Positions 28,758-38,905 are shown, counted from the stretch's first letter. The stretch is 64,000 nt of DNA from Methanothermobacter tenebrarum (GCF_003264935.1 NZ_QLOE01000002.1:124001-188000); one strand, 5' to 3'. The notes: generated by a model not told the origin, from the letters alone. Translations and numbers: made by a program.

Positions 28758-30252
28758 ACATGGCCTTGGGGATGAAATTGATCATCTCAGAAGCTGTGAA
28801 ACCATAACCATATTCTTTTTCAGCCATTTCCCCTGCTCTACCATTTATGAAAGCTGCCAGTGCAGCTGCATCCATTGGTGTTAATCCTTGGGCCCATAAG
28901 GATGCTGTGATACCTGCAAGACAATCCCCAGTACCGCCTACTGTCATCCCTGGAGTCCCTGTACTGTTTAATCGCACTTTTTCGCCTTGGAATATCATGT
29001 CAACTGGCCCTTTTAACAATACAACTCCCTTTATATTATTTGCTATTGAATGGTAGGCTGTGACTTTCTCTTTAAAATCTTCGATGATAATTGGAGATTT
29101 TAGTGAAAAGAATTCTCTGAATTCTCCCTCATGTGGTGTTATAATAAGATTAGGGTAATCTTTGATGGTGTCCTTTTTTATTAGTTTTAGTCCGTCAGCA
29201 TCTATTACAAGGGGTTTTTCCATTTTCATGATTTCCTGGACGAGGAGGTTGAACGCATCCCCTGTATCGGGTTCTAAGCCTCCTCCGCAGCCTATTAGGA
29301 TGCAATCAACCCTCTCTATTATTTTAAGCGCTTTTTTTATCATTCTGGGGTTAATGTGGTCTCCTGGGAATCCTTTGACGATGAGGTCTGGTGAATATGA
29401 TTTTATAGGGAGCATGGCAGACTCTGAGCATGCGATTGTCACAATATCTGCGCCGGCTTTGAGAGCGGCTAAACCTGCAAGTGCAGGAGCCCCAGCATAT
29501 TTAGCACTCCCCCCTACTATTAGTATTCTGCCGTTTTCTCCTTTATGACTTGAGCCTTTCCTCTTGGGTAATCTTAGAAGATCTCCCGGTCCTGTGAATA
29601 CTTCACAAATAATAGGTATCCCAATATCAGATACTATTATCTCCCCTGTGAATGTGGGATCCGCCATTTTTAGGCCATCTTTTATCCTATGGAATGTCAC
29701 AGTATAATCTGCCTCAACCGCAACATCTAATACTTCCCCTGTTCCAGGATCTACACCACTTGGAATGTCTACAGCGATTTTAAGCGCTTCAGATTCGTTC
29801 ATGATTTTTATGGCTGATCTTATAGGCTCTCTTAACCTCCCCTTTATGCCTGTACCTAGGATAGCGTCAACTATCACAGCACTATATGGTGGTTCAAGTT
29901 GGGATGAATCCTCAATTATTCTAAGCTCCAAGGGGGCTGGGGAAATCCTCATCTTCTCTAGGACTTCCCAGTTTTTTTTAGCCTCCTTTGATCTTATCTT
30001 TGAAGGGTGGGCTAATAGTATAACCTCCACTTTAAAGCCCATGTTTAGAAGGTGTCGTGCAGCCACAAAACCATCACCCCCATTGCCCCCGGTACCTGCA
30101 AAGATTGTTACACGTCCACTATCCACTATTTTATTCACTTGTTGAGCAACAGCCTTCCCAGCATTCTCCATTAATGAAAGTCGGGGGATTCCAAGATATT
30201 CTGCATTTAAATCCGTGACCATCATGTCAATAGGCCTCATATTTATCAACAT
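28726..30252 (-). CDS. Bifunctional NAD(P)H-hydrate epimerase / ADP-dependent dehydratase
   Basis: About 508 residues repairing hydrated NAD(P)H. The N-terminal YjeF_N epimerase half has [12 protein letters not shown] and the phosphate loop [13 protein letters not shown]. The C-terminal ribokinase-like dehydratase half has [28 protein letters not shown] and the nucleotide-binding [13 protein letters not shown]. The fused NnrE-NnrD layout is common in archaea and bacteria. ATG 30252 is chosen because homologues begin near [18 protein letters not shown] 30240 is nearly as good. A TATA-like TATTATATC lies about 30 bases upstream. Confidence 0.9.
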   Translation of the reverse strand: MLINMRPIDMMVTDLNAEYLGIPRLSLMENAGKAVAQQVNKIVDSGRVTIFAGTGGNGGDGFVAARHLLNMGFKVEVILLAHPSKIRSKEAKKNWEVLEKMRISPAPLELRIIEDSSQLEPPYSAVIVDAILGTGIKGRLREPIRSAIKIMNESEALKIAVDIPSGVDPGTGEVLDVAVEADYTVTFHRIKDGLKMADPTFTGEIIVSDIGIPIICEVFTGPGDLLRLPKRKGSSHKGENGRILIVGGSAKYAGAPALAGLAALKAGADIVTIACSESAMLPIKSYSPDLIVKGFPGDHINPRMIKKALKIIERVDCILIGCGGGLEPDTGDAFNLLVQEIMKMEKPLVIDADGLKLIKKDTIKDYPNLIITPHEGEFREFFSLKSPIIIEDFKEKVTAYHSIANNIKGVVLLKGPVDMIFQGEKVRLNSTGTPGMTVGGTGDCLAGITASLWAQGLTPMDAAALAAFINGRAGEMAEKEYGYGFTASEMINFIPKAMSIPTITSGIT

Positions 30253-30330
30253 CCTAAAAAGGGTTATATTCATTAATAGTGATATAATAGTTTTAAAGAG
30301 GATTAAGTTTTTCATTTGAGGTTTTGTCCC

Positions 30331-32280
30331 ATGCCTCCACAAGAACCTAAGATTTCACGATGGGAATCTGCTGTCGAATACATACAGACCGTACCAACAT
30401 CCATATTCTATTATGGGATATTAGCACTCATAATATTACTCATATATGGCATCATAGGTTCTCTTTTTATTATGGGCCTCAGCTTCTATGATGCCATCTA
30501 TTTTACCATAGTCACGCTCGCGACTGTAGGCTATGGAGACATCGTACCCCATACCATTGGACAGAAACTTTTCAGCGTGACCTTGGCACTTGGTGGTGTA
30601 GGTCTTATAGCATATGTTTTTAGTGTCGGTGTGGCGGTGGTTGCCATGACATTAGAAGAAACAATCTCTGGTGCAAAGATCCGTAGGATTATGAGGGCTA
30701 TGCAAAACCATTTTATATTATGTGGTTTTGGCAGGGTTGGATCAGCCACATTTAAAGAATTGAGAAAGAGGAACCATAAAGTTATCATAATCGAAAAGGA
30801 TAGGACGCTCGTTGAAAAAGAATTATGGGAGGACCCTAACATCCTCGCGATCCCAGGTGATGCCACAGATGAGGAACTATTAAAAGATGCCGGGATTAAG
30901 AGGGCGAGGGGCATCATCATAACAACTGGTGATGATGTGGATAATCTCTTTATTACGCTCACCTCAAGGGAGCTCAACCCTGATATATGGATAGTTACAA
31001 GGGCAAGTAAAAGAGAAAACATAAAGAGATTATACAGGGCAGGGGCTAACCGTGTCATCTCCCCAGAGATAAGTGGGGGAGAAGACATTTATTTCGCGGC
31101 CATGGAACCCACAATGGTGAAGATAACTGTAAAACATGAAGTCAAGGACATAGAAAAGGAAACTGAGATCATAATAAAGAATGGTTGCACCATCGAAGAC
31201 ATAGAATATCATCTCCCAGAATTTAAAAGGCCCCTCATACGGAAAGTTGAAGTTTCAAGAAGAAGACAATTAGAAAAGTTCCTAAAAAGTCTCGAAGAGG
31301 ATGTTCACCGACGAAGATCCCTTGAAAGGATCTATGAGTCGGTGAGTGGCATACACTCCCACTGGATTTCAGGACCCGATAAAAAAACCATGGAAAAAGT
31401 GGTCAAGGAATTAGAAGAGGAAGGATTACTACTAGGAGTGAACCTTTCAGAGGATGAAATAAAAGAAGTAGCACGTAAACATGGCCGCCTCGTGGAGGTC
31501 ATAATAAAACCAGAAATGACAATAGTAGAAAACCATGGTGTTGAGGATATAAAAAAGGAAGCAGAGGTCATAATAAAGAATGGTTGCACCCTTGAAGACA
31601 TAGAATATTATCTACCAGGCTTCAGAGAACCATTAAAACGGGAAATACACGTAGATGACATAGAAGACGTGGAAAGATTCGTTGAAGCTTTGAAAAATAA
31701 TCCTTCAAAGTATGAAGCCCTTGACAGACTTTACATGCTCTCGGGTGGGGGCGTGCACAGCCACCGTATTTCAGCGCCTGATACAAAAAGCCTTGAAAAG
31801 GTGGAAGATGAGCTCAAAGAGTGCGGATTCCTCCTAGGTGTTAATCTCAGTCAAAAGGAGATAAAAGATCTCATCCAAAGATCTGGTAGGGTTGCTCAGA
31901 TCCTAGTAAAACATGATGTTGGAGTCGTTGATGATAAGAGGATAATAGTGGAAAATGGTGGTAGGATACTTGACTCATCCCATTATCTCCCTGGGGTAAA
32001 GCAAATTGTAACAAGGAAACTGAACATTAAAAATTTTGAGGATCTTAGAAGTTGTGAAAAGGAACTTGAAAATCCGGATGCTAGAAGATCTCTCACAGCA
32101 CTTTATAAAATATCCCGTAATATACATTCACATACAGTGGCAGCCCCGGATGTGAAGATCATCAAGAAAATAGAAACTGAATTAAAAAAGAAGGGTCTGC
32201 TTTTAGGCGTGAATCTTTCAGAGGATGAAGTATGGGATATTATAGAAAAAGAAATGATTGAGAAGTTCTGTATAGACTAG
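30331..32280 (+). CDS. Potassium channel with RCK nucleotide-binding domain and three novel C-terminal repeats
   Basis: About 649 residues. Two membrane helices (about 27-50 and 85-108) flank a pore helix and the selectivity filter TVGYGD near 67-72, as in two-TM potassium channels. A TrkA-N/RCK Rossmann domain follows ([19 protein letters not shown], about 125-255). From about residue 262 to the end the protein consists of three related modules of roughly 125-133 residues instead of a normal RCK C-domain; each contains a KNGC..EDIEY.LP element, an HSH..S.PD element and an LLLGVNLS element. These could be ligand-binding gating domains. ATG 30331 is preferred to TTG 30316 (GAGG nine bases upstream). 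Its stop shares CTAG with the ftr stop. Confidence 0.88.
   Translation: MPPQEPKISRWESAVEYIQTVPTSIFYYGILALIILLIYGIIGSLFIMGLSFYDAIYFTIVTLATVGYGDIVPHTIGQKLFSVTLALGGVGLIAYVFSVGVAVVAMTLEETISGAKIRRIMRAMQNHFILCGFGRVGSATFKELRKRNHKVIIIEKDRTLVEKELWEDPNILAIPGDATDEELLKDAGIKRARGIIITTGDDVDNLFITLTSRELNPDIWIVTRASKRENIKRLYRAGANRVISPEISGGEDIYFAAMEPTMVKITVKHEVKDIEKETEIIIKNGCTIEDIEYHLPEFKRPLIRKVEVSRRRQLEKFLKSLEEDVHRRRSLERIYESVSGIHSHWISGPDKKTMEKVVKELEEEGLLLGVNLSEDEIKEVARKHGRLVEVIIKPEMTIVENHGVEDIKKEAEVIIKNGCTLEDIEYYLPGFREPLKREIHVDDIEDVERFVEALKNNPSKYEALDRLYMLSGGGVHSHRISAPDTKSLEKVEDELKECGFLLGVNLSQKEIKDLIQRSGRVAQILVKHDVGVVDDKRIIVENGGRILDSSHYLPGVKQIVTRKLNIKNFEDLRSCEKELENPDARRSLTALYKISRNIHSHTVAAPDVKIIKKIETELKKKGLLLGVNLSEDEVWDIIEKEMIEKFCID
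31114..32265 (+). repeat. Three tandem protein-coding modules in the channel C-terminus
   Basis: Module A about 31114-31488, B about 31489-31889, C about 31890-32265. A and B still share identical DNA runs such as CATAATAAAGAATGGTTGC near 31170 and 31570, so they arose by fairly recent internal duplication; C is more diverged ([39 protein letters not shown]). Confidence 0.8.
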
Positions 32281-33170
32281 AATAGTTCATGGAGTTTTAT
32301 CTGATAGGCTCCAAGTTTTCCACCATAGTTTCCTGCACTGATCTTCTTGACACCTGGCACTTTACACGCTGCTTCTATACCAGCCCTTGTAGCCTCCTTT
32401 ACGGCTTCTTCGTCGACACCATCAATGACTATCTCATAGACTCCGTTTACATCCGCTGGTATCTGGCTGCCCTCGACCTCGTCTTTTAATGTGACGCACA
32501 TCTTCTCATTCGTGGAAGCGTCAAGGAATTTATACTTGTTAGACCCGACCTTGGATCCTGAAGCAACTACTCCACCAGGGAATGGTGTTATCACACCCTC
32601 AACAGCACTTATCGCATCAACTGCTGCCTGCGCTGCTAATAGTGCTGATCCTTGACTGTCACCTAATATGAAAAAGTTTCCACCAGCAACGCCATCTTTT
32701 ATTCCTAGGTCGCTTTCGATTAGGAAATCGCCAGACATTATAGGAATGGAATGAATCTTCCTACCGGCTATTTCAAGATCCTTCTCATAACCGTCCCCAA
32801 AGAATTTTAATTTGAATCCCACATTCAATTTTTCATCAGGGTCCTCCAGTGCATCGAATACCGCAGTTGTTGGTGCTGTGAGTATACCCATCCCTATCCT
32901 CTCAAGTAGTTCATGGTCTAGACCCTTCTTTGTAGGATTGCATATCATTATAGTGTATCCTGGTCTCCCATCAGGTGACTCCCCTGGTGGTATATATGAG
33001 TCTATACCTGCCTCGGCCGAACATCCTATAACAGATGTTCCATAGCCTGTTGCCTCTGTAGCGGCTATCTTCGCAAGTTTTTTGGTTGCCGCTGTGACAA
33101 GAACCCTTGAAACTTTAATATCGAAGGCTTCTGCAAATGTGTCTTCTATCTCGACTCCATTTATTTCCAT
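32277..33170 (-). CDS. ftr: Formylmethanofuran:tetrahydromethanopterin formyltransferase
   Basis: Transfers the formyl group from formylmethanofuran to H4MPT, the second step of CO2 reduction to methane, in the cytoplasm. 297 residues, the normal family length, beginning [52 protein letters not shown] and the C-terminal [16 protein letters not shown] are family-typical. The rich acidic composition fits thermophilic Ftr. It is convergent with the channel gene and followed upstream by a separate transcript. Confidence 0.96.
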   Translation of the reverse strand: MEINGVEIEDTFAEAFDIKVSRVLVTAATKKLAKIAATEATGYGTSVIGCSAEAGIDSYIPPGESPDGRPGYTIMICNPTKKGLDHELLERIGMGILTAPTTAVFDALEDPDEKLNVGFKLKFFGDGYEKDLEIAGRKIHSIPIMSGDFLIESDLGIKDGVAGGNFFILGDSQGSALLAAQAAVDAISAVEGVITPFPGGVVASGSKVGSNKYKFLDASTNEKMCVTLKDEVEGSQIPADVNGVYEIVIDGVDEEAVKEATRAGIEAACKVPGVKKISAGNYGGKLGAYQIKLHELF

Positions 33171-33225
33171 AATACATCACCCAGTTCTAGGATTTTTTAT
33201 ATAGACACATTAGTATCTTTCCCTT

Positions 33226-34248
33226 TTATAATTTTTCTGATAATTTTTTCACCACTGGCGCCCCGAAGTATGGTAAGCATGCGACCCCGAGGATAGATGT
33301 CATCCAAAATGAGATTAAACGTTCAACCACAGTTACAGCCGCACTTATGGATGGTGAAATGCCAGCCATAGAATATAATATTATCATCATACCCTCAATG
33401 GCCCCTAGGCCACCTGGAAGCAATGGTATCATCCCAATCAATGTCGCTACAATGAATACTTCTGCTATTACTATCATTGTAACATTGGCCCCGAATGCAC
33501 AGAATATAAAGTAAACCCTTAGAATCTCTAAGAACCAGAGCGAGAATGATAATGGTATACCATAGACAAAAACTTGCCTATTCTTTAACATGAGGCGCAT
33601 GGAGTCTTGGAATTCCATGATAGCATTTTTTATTTTTGAACTCCATTTCTTATAACCCTTTTTATAGAAAAACTTTAAAATGTTAATTATCCAGTTTGTG
33701 AATTTTTCACCAGCCCCGTCATCAATCGAGACATACAATGCCAACACAAATACTATTATTATGATAACAGCCGTTATAAGGGATATTATCCAGATTGGGG
33801 AGAGATCAAAATATAATATCATCGATACTATTGTGATGATTGCCAATACTATGAATGGGAATGTGTCAAGTCCCCTATCCGCTATTACTGTGGCTAGTGC
33901 GGATTCTATTGATGTACTGGAATACTTTCCTAGAATATAGGCTCTTACAGGTTCCCCACCACCCCTCGCACTGGGTGTTAAATTGTTTATTGCCATGCCA
34001 ACAAGTAACATTGGGAGAAGATGCCTCTTCTTGATGTTAATACCAACTGCTCGGGTGGTTATCGACCATCTAAGGGTGAAAAGGCCAAATGTTACAAACT
34101 GTATAATCACTGCTAATATTAAATAAAATGGGTCTGCTCTCTCAAGGTCCTTGGCGATATCTGCAGGTCCTACAAAGTATATCATTAGGGCTATGATAGC
34201 AACCCCTACCAGGAGTAAGAGCAGACCCTTATGTTTCATTTTTATCAT
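33226..34248 (-). CDS. Flippase-like membrane protein (UPF0104 / LPG synthase TM family)
   Basis: 340 residues with about eight membrane segments, of the AglD/MprF transmembrane family. Motifs include LTPSARGGGEPVRAYILGK near 90-108 and MIPLLPGGLGAIEGMMIILY near 275-294, both hallmarks of the group. Members are thought to move or modify lipids or lipid-linked sugars; the substrate here is unknown. Its start overlaps the phosphoesterase stop by four bases. Confidence 0.8.
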   Translation of the reverse strand: MIKMKHKGLLLLLVGVAIIALMIYFVGPADIAKDLERADPFYLILAVIIQFVTFGLFTLRWSITTRAVGINIKKRHLLPMLLVGMAINNLTPSARGGGEPVRAYILGKYSSTSIESALATVIADRGLDTFPFIVLAIITIVSMILYFDLSPIWIISLITAVIIIIVFVLALYVSIDDGAGEKFTNWIINILKFFYKKGYKKWSSKIKNAIMEFQDSMRLMLKNRQVFVYGIPLSFSLWFLEILRVYFIFCAFGANVTMIVIAEVFIVATLIGMIPLLPGGLGAIEGMMIILYSMAGISPSISAAVTVVERLISFWMTSILGVACLPYFGAPVVKKLSEKL

Positions 34249-34727
34249 AACTCGACTAATTCATGGCTTAGATCATCCAAATCCAAGAGTATGAATGTTT
34301 TTTTCCCCGAGACATAGCCACATAATTCCCCGGGGTCTATTATCAAAGATCCTTTTTCTTCCACACTACTTTGGTGGCTGTGACCCCTCACCACCACATC
34401 ATATTTTCCGCATCTTGCAAGACAATCAACTAATTCTTCTTGGTGGCCGTGGATCATCGCTATACTCACACCATCAACTTCCAAAACCTTAAACTCATCT
34501 AAATCACATATATTAGAATATGCGGCTCTTAGACCATCTCTTTCCCCGTCATTGTTCCCGAATATGGCCTCAAATGGCATTTTAAGCTCATTAAAGTCCT
34601 TAGCCGTGAAGGGTGATATTAGGTCTCCTGCATGTAATACCATATCCACCCTTTCACGGTTGAGAAAATCTACCGCTTCTTTTATAACCGGGATGTTATC
34701 ATGTGAATCAGCCATTATAGCAATCAT
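34245..34727 (-). CDS. Metallophosphoesterase, YfcE/MJ0936 family
   Basis: 160 residues with the full calcineurin-like metal-binding set: MADSHDN, HAGDLISPF, GNNDG, and HGHQEE/RGHSHQ. Homologues are phosphodiesterases of unknown natural substrate (MJ0936 in Methanocaldococcus). A TATA box (AGTATATAAAG, about 34766-34776 on the minus strand) lies about 40 bases upstream. It is coupled to the downstream membrane protein gene. Confidence 0.85.
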   Translation of the reverse strand: MIAIMADSHDNIPVIKEAVDFLNRERVDMVLHAGDLISPFTAKDFNELKMPFEAIFGNNDGERDGLRAAYSNICDLDEFKVLEVDGVSIAMIHGHQEELVDCLARCGKYDVVVRGHSHQSSVEEKGSLIIDPGELCGYVSGKKTFILLDLDDLSHELVEL

Positions 34728-34783
34728 ATCCCATCACCCATAATTAGATGTTAGTGACCATAACTTTATATACTATGAAATAA

Positions 34784-34795
34784 AACCTTTTGTAA
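34784..34795. promoter_or_regulatory. Single copy of the heat-shock-type repeat core
   Basis: AACCTTTTGTAA here is identical to the core of both 17-bp repeats at 47245 and 47284. It lies between the divergent phosphoesterase and TRAM genes, close to the TATA element. A role as binding site is inferred only from the match. Confidence 0.35.
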
Positions 34796-34885
34796 GGTAG
34801 GGTTTGAGCAAAATTATGATCCTAATTTTTTTTATGAGGATTCAGATTTTGCAATAAACCCCACTATATCATAGGATGTGATGAA

Positions 34886-35104
34886 TTGTTCGGAGATTAT
34901 AGGAAAGAGAGTTACTCTGCACCTGTTAATGTTGGTGAAGAGTACAAGGTTAAAATAGAGGACCTAGGCCGGGATGGAGATGGAATCGCCCGCGTCGAAG
35001 GTTTCGTGATATTCGTCCCTGGTGCGAAGGTCGGTGACGAAGTTAAAATAAGGATCAGCGCAACCAGGAGAAAATTTGCATTCGCAGAATTAGTAGAAGA
35101 ATAA
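34886..35104 (+). CDS. Small TRAM-domain RNA-binding protein
   Basis: 72 residues forming one TRAM domain ([38 protein letters not shown]). Stand-alone TRAM proteins in methanogens bind RNA and have been proposed as RNA chaperones. The start is TTG 34886: no ATG in this frame precedes the domain and GGATGTGATG lies just before it. A T-rich run at 35113-35158 may act as terminator. Confidence 0.85.
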   Translation: MFGDYRKESYSAPVNVGEEYKVKIEDLGRDGDGIARVEGFVIFVPGAKVGDEVKIRISATRRKFAFAELVEE

Positions 35105-35112
35105 AAATTTAA

Positions 35113-35160
35113 TCTTACTCTTTTAAAATATTTTTTCCATAATTTTATTCTTTTTTTTTG
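35113..35160 (+). terminator. Oligo-T terminator region after the TRAM gene
   Basis: Several T runs (TTTTTT, TTTTTTTTT) follow the TRAM stop within 55 bases, the usual form of archaeal termination signal. Confidence 0.45.
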
Positions 35161-35166
35161 GAAAAA

Positions 35167-35178
35167 ATTTATATATAG
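35167..35178 (+). promoter_or_regulatory. trkH promoter, leaderless type
   Basis: GAAAAAATTTATATATAG is a BRE/TATA element whose centre lies about 25 bases before the first ATG of trkH at 35196, and no ribosome-binding site is present, so transcription and translation probably start at the same base. Confidence 0.5.
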
Positions 35179-35195
35179 TTGGGCGTATCTCTCAT

Positions 35196-36638
35196 ATGAT
35201 GAGGTATGTTAGAAGACGAGATTTTCTGATTGTTGGAAAGTTCCTAGGGACAATAATGCAAGCCGTGGGCATAATCGTCTTATTAACTATAATAGTCGCG
35301 GTCATATACAATGAAGGACATTATCCAAGCTTTATTTTTCCTTCGCTATTATCGATAGCTACAGGGACTCTGATCAGAATTATACTCAAAAGGTATCCTA
35401 TTAGTGGAGATATAATAAAGCTAAAGCATGGAATGATGATCGCATCCCTTGGATGGCTCTGGGCAACCTTTATAGGTGCACTAATTCTAATGTTATATCT
35501 TAACATTGATCTTGTAAACGCCGCCTTTGAGAACATGTCAGGGTGGACGACCACAGGACTTAGCATATTCTCAGACGTCCAATCACTCCCAAAATCAATA
35601 CTACTTCTAAGAAGCCTAGAACAGTGGATCGGCGGATTAGGGGTGGTTATAGTAGTTATTGGGGTGCTTATTAGGCCAGGCACTGCCGCGTCAAGACTTT
35701 ACAAGTCAGAAGCCCGGGATGAGAGGATCAAGCCAAGTATTGTGAATACTGTTAAAACGATCTGGTGGATCTATATAACATACACCATCATGGGTATAAT
35801 ATTATACTGTATCAGTGGAATGCCCGTATTCGACGCTGTAAATCACACCTTTTCCGCCCTCTCCACTGGAGGATTCTCCATAAAAAATGATAATATCGGA
35901 TATTACCACAATAACATAATATACTTGATATCAATGCTCCTCATGACCCTTGGGGGTACAAGTTTCATAGTCCACTATCAACTACTAAAAGGGAATATAA
36001 AAAACGTCCTAAAGGATGTTCAACTCCAAGCTGCCATCACCTTTATAATACTCTTCTCGATCCTTATAATATACCTTGGAAGGCTAGCCCCCATGGAAGG
36101 CATCTTCCATGTAGTGTCAAGTCTCAGCACAACAGGATTCAACATCAGCCCCACCAATACAATGATAGCATGGCCAGCATACGTGAAAATAATCCTAATA
36201 GCATGTATGATGATAGGTATGGCTACAGGTTCCACAGGTGGTGGTATAAAACTATTAAGGATAATAACCATTATCAAGGGGATCTACTGGGAGATAATCA
36301 GGATACTCGCACCTGAAGGTTCAGTCATCCCTAGGGAAATATCAGGCAAAAGTATAGGCGATGTAGAGATAAAAGAAGCCGGATCCTATCTAAACCTCTA
36401 TCTTGTCTTCATGTTTATAAGCTGGTCAATCCTACTATTATATGGGTATGAACCACTAAATTCACTTTTTGAAGTTGCCTCTGCACAGGGAAACGTGGGA
36501 CTCAGTATGGGCATAACATCTGCCACACTCCCCACAATCCCCAAAATAGCCTTAATATTTAATATGTGGATTGGCAGACTAGAGATCATACCCATACTCG
36601 TCCTAATCAGGGGCATAATAGAAGCCTTTAAAAGATAA
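35196..36638 (+). CDS. trkH: Trk-type potassium uptake protein, membrane subunit
   Basis: 480 residues with about ten membrane segments and repeated pore loops: FENMSGWTTTGLSIF, FSALSTGGFSIK, VSSLSTTGFNI and SAQGNVGLSMG, which carry the four glycine filter positions of the TrkH/KtrB family. It imports K+ together with the cytoplasmic TrkA encoded 60 bases downstream. A second ATG at 35199 is an alternative start. Confidence 0.93.
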   Translation: MMRYVRRRDFLIVGKFLGTIMQAVGIIVLLTIIVAVIYNEGHYPSFIFPSLLSIATGTLIRIILKRYPISGDIIKLKHGMMIASLGWLWATFIGALILMLYLNIDLVNAAFENMSGWTTTGLSIFSDVQSLPKSILLLRSLEQWIGGLGVVIVVIGVLIRPGTAASRLYKSEARDERIKPSIVNTVKTIWWIYITYTIMGIILYCISGMPVFDAVNHTFSALSTGGFSIKNDNIGYYHNNIIYLISMLLMTLGGTSFIVHYQLLKGNIKNVLKDVQLQAAITFIILFSILIIYLGRLAPMEGIFHVVSSLSTTGFNISPTNTMIAWPAYVKIILIACMMIGMATGSTGGGIKLLRIITIIKGIYWEIIRILAPEGSVIPREISGKSIGDVEIKEAGSYLNLYLVFMFISWSILLLYGYEPLNSLFEVASAQGNVGLSMGITSATLPTIPKIALIFNMWIGRLEIIPILVLIRGIIEAFKR

Positions 36639-36697
36639 AAGTTTATTAATAATAAAGTTAGACCTTTGAAATGGAAATTTACTTCTCAGGTGTAGAT

Positions 36698-37348
36698 ATG
36701 TATGTTGTTATAATGGGTGGTGGAAGAGTAGGACTAACCTTGGCAAGTCTCTTAATATCGGATGGACATGATGTAACGCTCATAGAAAGCGACGAATCAT
36801 TATGTGCCGATGCCGCTGTTGAACTTGACGCCCTCGTAATCTGCGGTAACGGTACAGATACAAAAACCCTCGAAGAGGCCAACATAAAGGATGCTGATGT
36901 TTTTGTCGCGGCCACAGGAAATGATGAGGCTAACCTCTTAAGTTGCATACTTGCAAGGGAGTATCATGTCCCCAAGATCATCGCAAGGGTTAGTAACCCA
37001 GATCATGAGGACGCATTCCACAAGGTAGGCATACAATATGTTATAAGCCCTGAGAGGACCGCGGCAGGATACCTTGAAAAACTCATAACCAGGCCTAAGG
37101 TGGCCGATCTTATAGTTCTCGGTCATGGAGATGCTGAGATCCTTGACATGACCGTGAAAAACCATGAGGTAGTCGGTAAGAGGATAGGGGATATCTCACC
37201 CACAGAAGAGTATATAATAATCGCAATTCATACCAATGGTGAGATTAAAATACCCCAACCAGACATGATATTAGAAGAAGATACTAAGATATCTGTCCTC
37301 GTGAAGATGGACGCGGTCCAGAAGGTTACTAATCTCTTCGCAGGCTAA
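36698..37348 (+). CDS. trkA: Trk potassium uptake regulatory protein
   Basis: 216 residues. RCK/TrkA-N Rossmann domain [19 protein letters not shown] with the nucleotide-ribose acid in VTLIESDES, then a TrkA-C domain from about 140 ([19 protein letters not shown]). It gates TrkH by binding NAD(H) or ATP-type ligands. ATG 36698 is preferred to 36671 because the Rossmann strand starts there and AGGTG lies just upstream. Confidence 0.93.
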   Translation: MYVVIMGGGRVGLTLASLLISDGHDVTLIESDESLCADAAVELDALVICGNGTDTKTLEEANIKDADVFVAATGNDEANLLSCILAREYHVPKIIARVSNPDHEDAFHKVGIQYVISPERTAAGYLEKLITRPKVADLIVLGHGDAEILDMTVKNHEVVGKRIGDISPTEEYIIIAIHTNGEIKIPQPDMILEEDTKISVLVKMDAVQKVTNLFAG

Positions 37349-37959
37349 AATAGTATATTATATGCTAGTTCTAGGTGTCTGTTCCCATCCTCCACCCAGG
37401 GTCCGTGTCCTGGGAGAAGGTACTTGACATCTAATTTTATGAGCTTTTTGAGGGACTTTTTCATTTCCTTGATGCTCCCACCAATGTCAAGCCTGCCAAA
37501 ACCACCATATGCAAATATAGTGTCACCCGAGATGAGAGTTTCCCCATCATAAAGGCATATACTACCCCTAGTGTGACCCGGCGTATGTATAATTTCAAAG
37601 TCCCCTATATTGTCTCCTTCCTCGAATTTCAAGTCCACTTTCATTGGTTCGATTGAAGCTCCGAATAAGTATGCTGCTGTGGCTATACTATCGCCTTCTT
37701 CGAGTGGGGGGGCATCCATTCTATGTATGGCTATATCAGCATTTGGGAATAGCCTGTTGCCTCCTGAATGATCGAAATGGCAGTGCGTATTCATAACTAG
37801 TCTTATATCAGCTGGGCTGATATTAACTTTTTTTAAAGCTGATAATAGATGGTTATTGAGTCCTGTTCCTGTGTCAATTATAGTATCATCGAGGATGTAA
37901 CTGTTACAATCATAGACTGAACCTTCGATAAAAATAATATCCTTTATCCTCTGGATCAA
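37345..37959 (-). CDS. Metallo-beta-lactamase-fold hydrolase
   Basis: About 204 residues with the complete metal-binding set: [29 protein letters not shown] and LPGHGPW, the glyoxalase-II-like pattern. Substrate unknown. The frame extends to GTG 38001, but that start would lie inside the tRNA-Trp gene; TTG 37959 with GGG nine bases upstream is more likely, TTG 37968 also possible. Its stop overlaps that of trkA by four bases on the other strand. Confidence 0.75.
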   Translation of the reverse strand: MIQRIKDIIFIEGSVYDCNSYILDDTIIDTGTGLNNHLLSALKKVNISPADIRLVMNTHCHFDHSGGNRLFPNADIAIHRMDAPPLEEGDSIATAAYLFGASIEPMKVDLKFEEGDNIGDFEIIHTPGHTRGSICLYDGETLISGDTIFAYGGFGRLDIGGSIKEMKKSLKKLIKLDVKYLLPGHGPWVEDGNRHLELAYNILF

Positions 37960-37992
37960 AGTAATCAACCCTAAAAAAGGATGAATTAATGA

Positions 37993-38134
<142 letters not shown>

Positions 38135-38162
38135 CATATAATATAAGGAAAATTTTTTTGGA

Positions 38163-38236
38163 AGCCAAGGGTGAGATTTGAACTCACGTATAGTGGATCT
38201 GCAGTCCACCGCCTCACCAGACTAGGCTACCTTGGC
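38163..38236 (-). tRNA. tRNA-Cys (GCA)
   Basis: Acceptor GCCAAGG/CCTTGGC, anticodon loop CTGCAGA giving GCA, T-arm with GTTCAAAT, and discriminator U73, the identity base for cysteine. CCA is not encoded. A TATA element AAATATTTATAAG lies upstream around 38293-38306. Confidence 0.95.
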
Positions 38237-38313
38237 TAGGATCCTCCTATCAGCTGCTTTCAACTTGGGGCAATTCATACTATCATTGGTAATCTTATAA
38301 ATATTTTTCGCCC

Positions 38314-38331
38314 ACCCCCTAGGCGGGGGGT
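38314..38331 (-). other. GC hairpin between hjc and the tRNA-Cys promoter
   Basis: ACCCCC pairs with GGGGGT around a six-base loop, 22 bases after the hjc stop and just before GGGCGAAAAATATTTATAAG. It may end the hjc transcript or be part of the upstream region of the tRNA promoter. Confidence 0.35.
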
Positions 38332-38352
38332 TCTACTCATCAAAGAAGGGGA

Positions 38353-38760
38353 TTATTTAAATTTGATTTGTTTTTCTTTACCAATAACCTCATAGATGTC
38401 TAATCCTTTACTGAGTGCAAGTTTAAGGTCTATCTTATAACTCTTTTTTGTCTTTTCAAGGTCATCTAATGGTAGGAAAAACCATTTTTTATATTTGAAT
38501 TTGATTCCAATGTATGGTTCGGCTCCGAATATTCTCGAGAATTTACGCAAACCTTCAACCCTATTAGATGATATATAAATCTTGTCCTTGGATGTCGTTT
38601 TAACTTCGATTGCAAGGTATCTGTCCCCATTACCCGCTATTACATCAGGCAATGGTTTTTTAGTCGCCCCCCCAGAAGCTGGTGCTCTTATAGCGGCAAA
38701 ATTGTTATCCCATAATATCTTAACAAGATCTATCTCTTCTTTATAACCTTTTCTCGCCAT
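38353..38760 (-). CDS. hjc: Holliday junction resolvase Hjc
   Basis: 135 residues; cuts four-way DNA junctions in recombination and fork repair. Active-site pattern: Glu in YKEEIDLVKIL near 8-9, RAPASGGATKKPLPDVIA with the metal-binding Asp near 39, and AIEVKTTSKDK with Glu and Lys near 52-54. Length and motif order match archaeal Hjc. It sits alone among tRNA genes. Confidence 0.94.
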   Translation of the reverse strand: MARKGYKEEIDLVKILWDNNFAAIRAPASGGATKKPLPDVIAGNGDRYLAIEVKTTSKDKIYISSNRVEGLRKFSRIFGAEPYIGIKFKYKKWFFLPLDDLEKTKKSYKIDLKLALSKGLDIYEVIGKEKQIKFK

Positions 38761-38808
38761 CTAAAACCCCAAAAAATCCACTATGAACAAATGATATGAT
38801 GAAAATGG

Positions 38809-38881
38809 GGCCGGGGCCGAGATTTGAACCCGAGTCGCGGGATCCACAGTCCCGAAGGATAACCAACTACCCCACCCCGGC
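38809..38881 (-). tRNA. tRNA-His (GTG)
   Basis: Acceptor GCCGGGG/CCCCGGC, anticodon loop CTGTGGA giving GTG, discriminator C73. The next three bases read CCA, so the 3' end may be encoded. Position -1 is A in the gene (38882), not the G required in mature tRNA-His. Confidence 0.95.
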
Positions 38882-38905
38882 TCTATTCACCTCCTTCTTT
38901 AACAG

